Of a stretch of 64,000 nucleotides of DNA, positions 60,399 to 64,000 are shown in pieces; the first letter of the stretch is position 1; each line of letters starts with the position of its first letter. The notes beneath the pieces are model-generated. The model was given only the letters and a program-made list of their open reading frames with translations. It was not told the origin of the DNA and searched no databases. The DNA comes from Streptosporangium brasiliense (GTDB lineage: Bacteria > Actinomycetota > Actinomycetes > Streptosporangiales > Streptosporangiaceae): positions 7,006,001 to 7,070,000 of the forward strand of contig NZ_JAUSRB010000002.1 in the NCBI RefSeq assembly GCF_030811595.1, read 5' to 3'. The translations under genes and the position numbers were made by a program.

Positions 60399-60529
60399 GA
60401 TCACCTCCATGTTGCGGAAGCAGCCAGCCTGACGGCCTCACCGCCCGAGACCAATTACCCGTTCGAGATTCCGAGACGAGCCACTAGCTGGAATGCGGCA
60501 GGGGCAGATGGCCGCCGTGCCGGCCGATC

Positions 60530-60825
60530 GCCGCGGCGAACTGTCCCGGCGCTCCAGGCGCAGCGGCAGGCCGAGGAGCGCGAGGACGCCACCCGCGCCC
60601 GCGCGGCAGCGCTGGGCGACCAGCTCACCGAGCAGCGCAGCCGTACCGACACCCTGGCCACCCAGCTCACCTCCGCCCAGGACGACAGCCGCCGGGCCCG
60701 CGCCCAGACCGACGCGACGCGCACCGAGCTGGAGGAACTGCGCCGCGCCGGCGACGAGCAGCTGCGCGCCCTGCGCACGCAGCTGGAGGACGCCCGCGCA
60801 GGGCGCGGCTACCGCCGCCGGGAGG
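60530..60825 (+). pseudogene. Coiled-coil protein scrap
   Basis: One frame reads ALQAQRQAEEREDATRARAA, TEQRSRTDTLATQLTSAQDD, TRTELEELRRAGDEQLRALR, a heptad-rich coiled coil like the rod of plasmid KfrA-type DNA-binding proteins. No start, and the head domain is missing. The rest of 60399-60936 shows nothing. Confidence 0.5.
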
Positions 60826-60936
60826 GGGGTCCCACAACTGATCGCCGACATCGTCCAGGCACACCATCTCCCGCCCGCGCGGACAGGCTTCACCCAGTTG
60901 TCCTCATCCGCGGCTGCCGATCAAACCGGCAGGAAA

Positions 60937-61590
60937 TCAGGGGCGCAGCAGGGGACGTCCTTCACGCGCGGCTTCCCAGAGCTTTTCCGAGGCATCTCCA
61001 GTGTCGCCGTCCAGGAACTCGGGCAACAGGATGTCAGCCGCGTCATCCGCGTCGGAGTCTTCGAGGTAATCGCCCTCGGACACGCGCAGCCGACGGGCCT
61101 TCAGATCACCGACAAAGGTGACGTCACCCCTGTCCCATGTTTCGAGCCACGCGCCCGCAGATGCAGCACCGTGTACGACGAGCATTCCCATGTCGGAGAG
61201 TTCCGTCATCAGCAGGCCCCCGACAGTGAGCGAGCCGCCGATGAAAAGATTGCTGTCCAGGAGGCACATCAGGTGCTGCGCGGTGACCGAGCCGGTGATG
61301 TAAAGCGGCGTGCAGACGTCTGCGTTCAAAAAGCGCATCGGCCCGTTGACCGTCAGGTCGCCATCGATGACGTAAACGGTGTCCTGCGCCAGACCAGGGT
61401 CGTTCCCTATCGACAAAGGCCCGTCGACGGTGAGGTCACCCTGGTGAACGAAGAAGCACTCCGGTCCGTCCTCGAAGAGTTCTTCCAGGTCCTCCACGTG
61501 GTTGTCGCTGGCTTTGCAGATGTCGTAGCGCTCTGCTGCCTCGGACAGCGGTACTGATTCCCAACGTGTGCTCCACTGCTCGAAGGACAC
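60937..61590 (-). CDS. Hypothetical protein with beta-helix-like repeats
   Basis: 217 residues from GTG 61590, with GAGGAG seven bases ahead. An acidic N-terminus (HVEDLEELFEDGPECFFVHQ) leads into short imperfect repeats: GDLTVDGPLSI, GDLTVNGPMRF, GSVTAQHLMCL, GSLTVGGLLMT. This is the pattern of right- or left-handed beta-helix and bactofilin-like proteins. An acidic C-terminal stretch follows (EGDYLEDSDADDAAD). No signal peptide. Function unknown. The 40-bp palindrome lies 29 bases upstream of the start. Confidence 0.72.
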   Translation of the reverse strand: MSFEQWSTRWESVPLSEAAERYDICKASDNHVEDLEELFEDGPECFFVHQGDLTVDGPLSIGNDPGLAQDTVYVIDGDLTVNGPMRFLNADVCTPLYITGSVTAQHLMCLLDSNLFIGGSLTVGGLLMTELSDMGMLVVHGAASAGAWLETWDRGDVTFVGDLKARRLRVSEGDYLEDSDADDAADILLPEFLDGDTGDASEKLWEAAREGRPLLRP

Positions 61591-61619
61591 CTGACTCCTC
61601 GCGTTCTGTCCGATCCCGG

Positions 61620-61659
61620 TTGCTGTGCTGCGGGCCGCATGCGGCCCGCAGCACAGCAA
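61620..61659. repeat. 40-bp perfect palindrome
   Basis: Twenty-base arms with no spacer: left arm TTGCTGTGCTGCGGGCCGCA, right arm its exact reverse complement, centre GCATGC. Located between the beta-helix-like protein and the integrase fragment; the rest of 61591-61942 has no gene that I can support. Confidence 0.95.
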
Positions 61660-61942
61660 AGGCCATTCAGCGAGTCTTGCACACGCCGTCACGGGCAGCA
61701 TCGGAACTATGCAGTCCAGTCCGTATCTCTGGACAGGTACCCGGAGGGCAGGCCGCGACGGGGCGGGGGTCCTGCCCCGTCGAAGGTCGCGCGGCCCGTC
61801 ACGGGCGTGACGGCCCAGGGAGCGGTGGCCACTGGCCGTCCGGAGCCGGGATGGGTCACGGCGTACGACTCGGCATGCGGCTGCGGGGCACCCATCAGGC
61901 CCCGAGCCGAGAGGGGCACCTCACGCTTTCATCGCAAGTCCC

Positions 61943-62491
61943 TTATTCACGTACGTTCGCCTTGCCGCCGAGCCTGATCCGCCGTTCGTCGACCCGGCTC
62001 CACAAACGCTGGTAGCTACGGCCATCGAGGATGACCGTTTCCCCGTCGCCCGCTGCGGCGGCGTGCTCAAGCAGGGCGCGTCGGTGCCCGTACCGGGCCT
62101 CCATATATCCCACGAGTGTGCTCAGCAGTGGTTGGCGCTGGCGGGTTCTGTCGTCCATCCGTTCCTTGACGCGCCGCTTGCGGACCCCGAAGCCGCGGAC
62201 TTCCGCGTCGCCGGCGGGACAGGGCACGACCCAGATCGCCCATTGCTCGGCCTCGGCGGCGGCCCAGGCTCGCAGGTCGGCGTAGAAGGCTCGGATGGCA
62301 CGCAGGATCGGCTCGAACTCGCGGCGTCCCTTCCCGTCGGCCCGGGCCGCGACCTGCTCGCGCCACCGCCGGTAGAACTCACCGTCGGTGCGCAGGTCCG
62401 CCTGGTCGGGCGCGGGCTTTTCGATCGTGGACCAGAAATGGCCGGCCAGGTGCCGGGACTCGAACTGCTCGCGATCGTCGGCCACCGGCAT
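61943..62491 (-). pseudogene. Probable internal fragment of a large integrase-like protein
   Basis: 182 codons, open from ATG 62491 to a stop at 61943. Segments FYADLRAWAAAEAEQWAIWV then VPCPAGDAEV, KRRVKERMDDRTRQRQPLLS and ETVILDGRSYQRLW resemble the central part of long actinomycete site-specific integrases; neither the N-terminal SAM-like domain nor the HxLR/Tyr catalytic part is present. It could still be expressed as a short protein. Confidence 0.5.
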
Positions 62492-62557
62492 CGGGCACCG
62501 GGCCCTCCGCTCGGTCCATGCGACTGGATGAGACTGGATGAGGAGTATCAGTGATTT

Positions 62558-62616
62558 TTTGGTGGGCGCCGCTTTATCGGTGTGCAGTTGGTGCCCACCC
62601 CAACTGCACCACCAAA
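62558..62616. promoter_or_regulatory. Overlapping alternative hairpins
   Basis: GTGCAGTTGG/CCAACTGCAC (62582-62591 with 62600-62609), extended by TTTGGTGG/CCACCAAA, competes with GGTGGGC/GCCCACC (62561-62567 with 62593-62599). Both cannot form at once. It lies in the divergent region 115 bases ahead of the small secreted protein. Confidence 0.5.
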
Positions 62617-62687
62617 TTGTTTTGTCTCTCTGGTTTCTTTTTCGAGTTTCGATATCGACGCGGGCAGTCCGTCGTTAGATTATTCCG

Positions 62688-62705
62688 GTGTTCGCTCTCG
62701 AACAC
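62688..62705 (+). promoter_or_regulatory. Small hairpin before the secreted-protein gene
   Basis: GTGTTCG-CTCT-CGAACAC, seven perfect pairs, between a possible -10 (TAGATT, 62676-62681) and the AGGAGG ribosome site. May be an operator or a 5' UTR stem. Confidence 0.45.
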
Positions 62706-62731
62706 TCGGGACCTCATAGGAGGGTCAAACC

Positions 62732-63079
62732 TTGAACCGGTTACGCGTACTCGCCCTGGTGTCCGTTTCCGCCGCGCTAGTGATCGGCGTGTCGGCTTCG
62801 GCGTCGGCAGACGCACCCGCCCCGAAGGCGTCGACCAGCGCGGCCCCTACCTGTTACGAGCCGGCTCGTGATCAGGTCCTAACCACTCAACAGGGCATCG
62901 AGCTCTTCAAGGCGTGCTCCGCGGCGAACGCGGCTGCGGTCCCGGGATGGCATTGGATGGGCAACTACGGGGACGTCTACGCCTTGGCCAACGCCGCCAA
63001 TGCATGGGGGGCCGGGCCAGGGGAGCTTCTCACCCAGATCATGAGCAACGGCCTTCTGGCAACGTTCATGTATTACTGA
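62732..63079 (+). CDS. Small secreted protein of unknown function
   Basis: 115 residues from TTG 62732, with a strong AGGAGG eight bases upstream. Signal peptide to about 27 (MNRLRVLALVSVSAALVIGV...ASA). The mature domain is about 85 residues, with two Cys (CYEP and KACSAAN) that could pair, and a Trp/Tyr/Asn-rich end (VPGWHWMGNYGDVYALANAA, NAWGAGPGELLTQI). No family recognised. Good translation signals and hairpins upstream indicate a real, regulated gene. Confidence 0.75.
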   Translation: MNRLRVLALVSVSAALVIGVSASASADAPAPKASTSAAPTCYEPARDQVLTTQQGIELFKACSAANAAAVPGWHWMGNYGDVYALANAANAWGAGPGELLTQIMSNGLLATFMYY

Positions 63080-63414
63080 GAAGGCAGCTAAACCCAGGGG
63101 TATGGGGCCGGGTGCGGCGGAAGAGAACAACTCCAACCGGCCTTTCGTCGACTTGACGAACGCTTTGGTCTGAGCGTATCGATGCGCCGGATTCCCATCC
63201 ACAATCAGGAAAATGTTTCCGGCACATCATGCAGCAGATTTTCAAGATGCTCGACAAGCCCGTCCGCGCCGGATTGGGGCTTGACCGACAACGGAACGGT
63301 CGGTGGCGTCAGCGAGCCGACATGGGCGGAGTTGCCGTCAACCACCGTTCCGATGCCGGTGGGCTCGATGTCCGCGTCGGATGTCGAAAAATCGTTCGGT
63401 CGATGCATGTGATC
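63080..63414. other. Stretch without supported gene
   Basis: Short frames on both strands overlap here (one minus-strand frame reads PNDFSTSDADIEPTGIGTVV) but none has a ribosome site, domain or consistent codon bias. Confidence 0.3.
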
Positions 63415-63419
63415 GGCTC

Positions 63420-63600
63420 AGGGCACCCCGGCCGCGGTCCCAGGTCAGCGAGCGCCGCAGCCGTTGCGGAACGGCCAGGACGCTGCCGGTCAGATAAGGA
63501 CGGACCTGCTCGGCCTGGGTGCCCCCGGGCAGCGCGACCAGGCGGGTCTAGTTGTACTTGGCCAGCAGGTTGGTGACACGCCGTGGCTGATGCTTGATCA
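63420..63600 (-). pseudogene. IS30-type transposase fragment
   Basis: Minus strand: TRLVALPGGTQAEQVRPYL, TGSVLAVPQRLRRSLTWDRG, the block around the second catalytic Asp of IS30 transposases (RRSLTWDxG). An in-frame TAG precedes TRLV, and both ends are missing. Confidence 0.6.
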
Positions 63601-63604
63601 ATAA

Positions 63605-63660
63605 GAAGACCTCCGGATGTGGTGGAGATTGCCGTCCTCACCACTCAACCGGAGGTCTTC
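63605..63660 (+). promoter_or_regulatory. Hairpin covering the IS481 transposase ribosome site
   Basis: Perfect 12-base arms GAAGACCTCCGG (63605-63616) and CCGGAGGTCTTC (63649-63660), with an inner partial stem (GTGGTGGA/CTCACCAC). The GGAGG of the right arm is the ribosome site of GTG 63661. Confidence 0.7.
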
Positions 63661-64000
63661 GTGGCCCACGCTAACGCCCGCCTGACCCTGCACGGCCGTA
63701 CCCTGCTGGTACGGCGCGTCCGCCTCGACGGCCGGCCCGTCGCGCACGTGGCCAAGGAACTGGGCATCTCCCGCCAATGCGCCCACCGCTGGGTACGCCG
63801 CTACGACGAGGACGGCTGGCCCGGACTGCGAGAACGCTCCTCGCGCCCGCACCGCGTGGCCAACCGCACCTGCGCAGCCGTCGAAGAACACGTCGTGACC
63901 TGCCGCCGCGCCCTGCGCTGCGGACCGGCCCCCATCGCCGCCCACACCGGCGTGCCCGAACGCACCGTCTCGCGCATCCTGCGCCGCCACCACATGCCGC
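63661..64000 (+). CDS. IS481-family transposase, N-terminal part (cut by window edge)
   Basis: 113 codons from GTG 63661 to the window end: AHANARLTLHGRTLLVRRV, VAHVAKELGISRQCAHRWVR then RYDEDGWPGLRERSSRP, and IAAHTGVPERTVSRILRRHH. These are the two N-terminal helix-turn-helix regions of IS481 transposases; the DDE domain lies beyond the window. GGAGG sits five bases before the start inside a hairpin arm. No internal stop, so this copy may be intact. Confidence 0.85.
   Translation, partial: MAHANARLTLHGRTLLVRRVRLDGRPVAHVAKELGISRQCAHRWVRRYDEDGWPGLRERSSRPHRVANRTCAAVEEHVVTCRRALRCGPAPIAAHTGVPERTVSRILRRHHMP

Noticed and set aside
62522-62541. Tandem GACTGGATGA doublet as an attachment site
   Set aside because: A 10-bp doublet is too short and has no partner copy in the window.
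62582-62609. H-type pseudoknot
   Set aside because: The two stems would leave no connecting loop between the last two arms, which is sterically impossible; treated as alternative hairpins instead.

Overview
The window is high-GC, GC3-biased DNA with tightly packed genes, many GTG/TTG starts and ATGA start/stop overlaps. The protein repertoire (ECF41-type sigma factor, many TetR/XRE regulators, LLM flavin enzymes, F420/FMN-type reductases, cytochrome P450, KstR2-like operator) points to a filamentous actinomycete, most likely Streptosporangiaceae or a close relative. That placement is inference. No rRNA, tRNA or CRISPR array is visible.

Layout. 1-5916: a co-directional run of secreted or lipid-active enzymes (partial GH42 beta-galactosidase, GH5 glycoside hydrolase, phosphocholine-type phospholipase C without a signal peptide, EamA transporter). 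6123-9251: a decayed two-component/ABC locus, with an intact histidine kinase, a response regulator missing about half its length, and an ABC-2 permease with an amber codon 20 codons into its apparent original frame and no ATPase partner. 9462-10692: integrase remnant, a 30-bp inverted repeat pair and a nucleotidyltransferase-like gene. 10941-17362: a catabolic operon headed by a perfect match to the KstR2-type motif and a broken CoA-transferase gene, followed by nitroreductase, SDR, D-aminoacylase-like amidohydrolase, P450 and acyl-CoA ligase, all translationally coupled or nearly so. 17392-27721: a series of single genes with local regulators (methyltransferase, LLM enzyme, XRE-cupin/MBL pair, TetR, ArsR facing a DUF2218-O-methyltransferase fusion, NmrA-like protein, SGNH hydrolase).

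27960-38640 is an insertion-sequence graveyard. It holds broken integrases, resolvase pieces, IS5 and IS630 elements and frameshifted hypotheticals, with a few intact cargo genes (XRE regulator/MFS exporter pair, MazG-like protein, DHFR-like reductase). One IS630 element is nearly complete and carries a canonical -1 slippery heptamer. 38622-44325 holds an OYE-type reductase facing a frameshifted LuxR-type regulator, a GtrA protein and a membrane alpha/beta hydrolase. 44325-45357 is a TetR with a dual operator. 45477-51106 is a complete two-component system facing a lipoprotein-adaptor-ATPase-permease (MacB-like) operon. 52387-54491 is an ECF41 sigma factor next to an FAD oxidoreductase, with a matching promoter at the end of the sigma gene. 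55101-58921 holds two alpha/beta hydrolases, one facing a TetR across twin palindromes. 59026 to the end is again rich in mobile remnants (IS630, integrase piece, IS30 piece, start of an IS481 element) plus a 40-bp perfect palindrome and a small secreted orphan protein.

No clearly new multi-gene defence or biosynthetic system is evident. The most interesting items are the KstR2-like catabolic operon with its repeated palindrome sequence, the ECF41 promoter, the DUF2218-methyltransferase fusion, the half-length response regulator, the slippery IS630 transposase, the transposase start sites buried in hairpins and the 40-bp palindrome.
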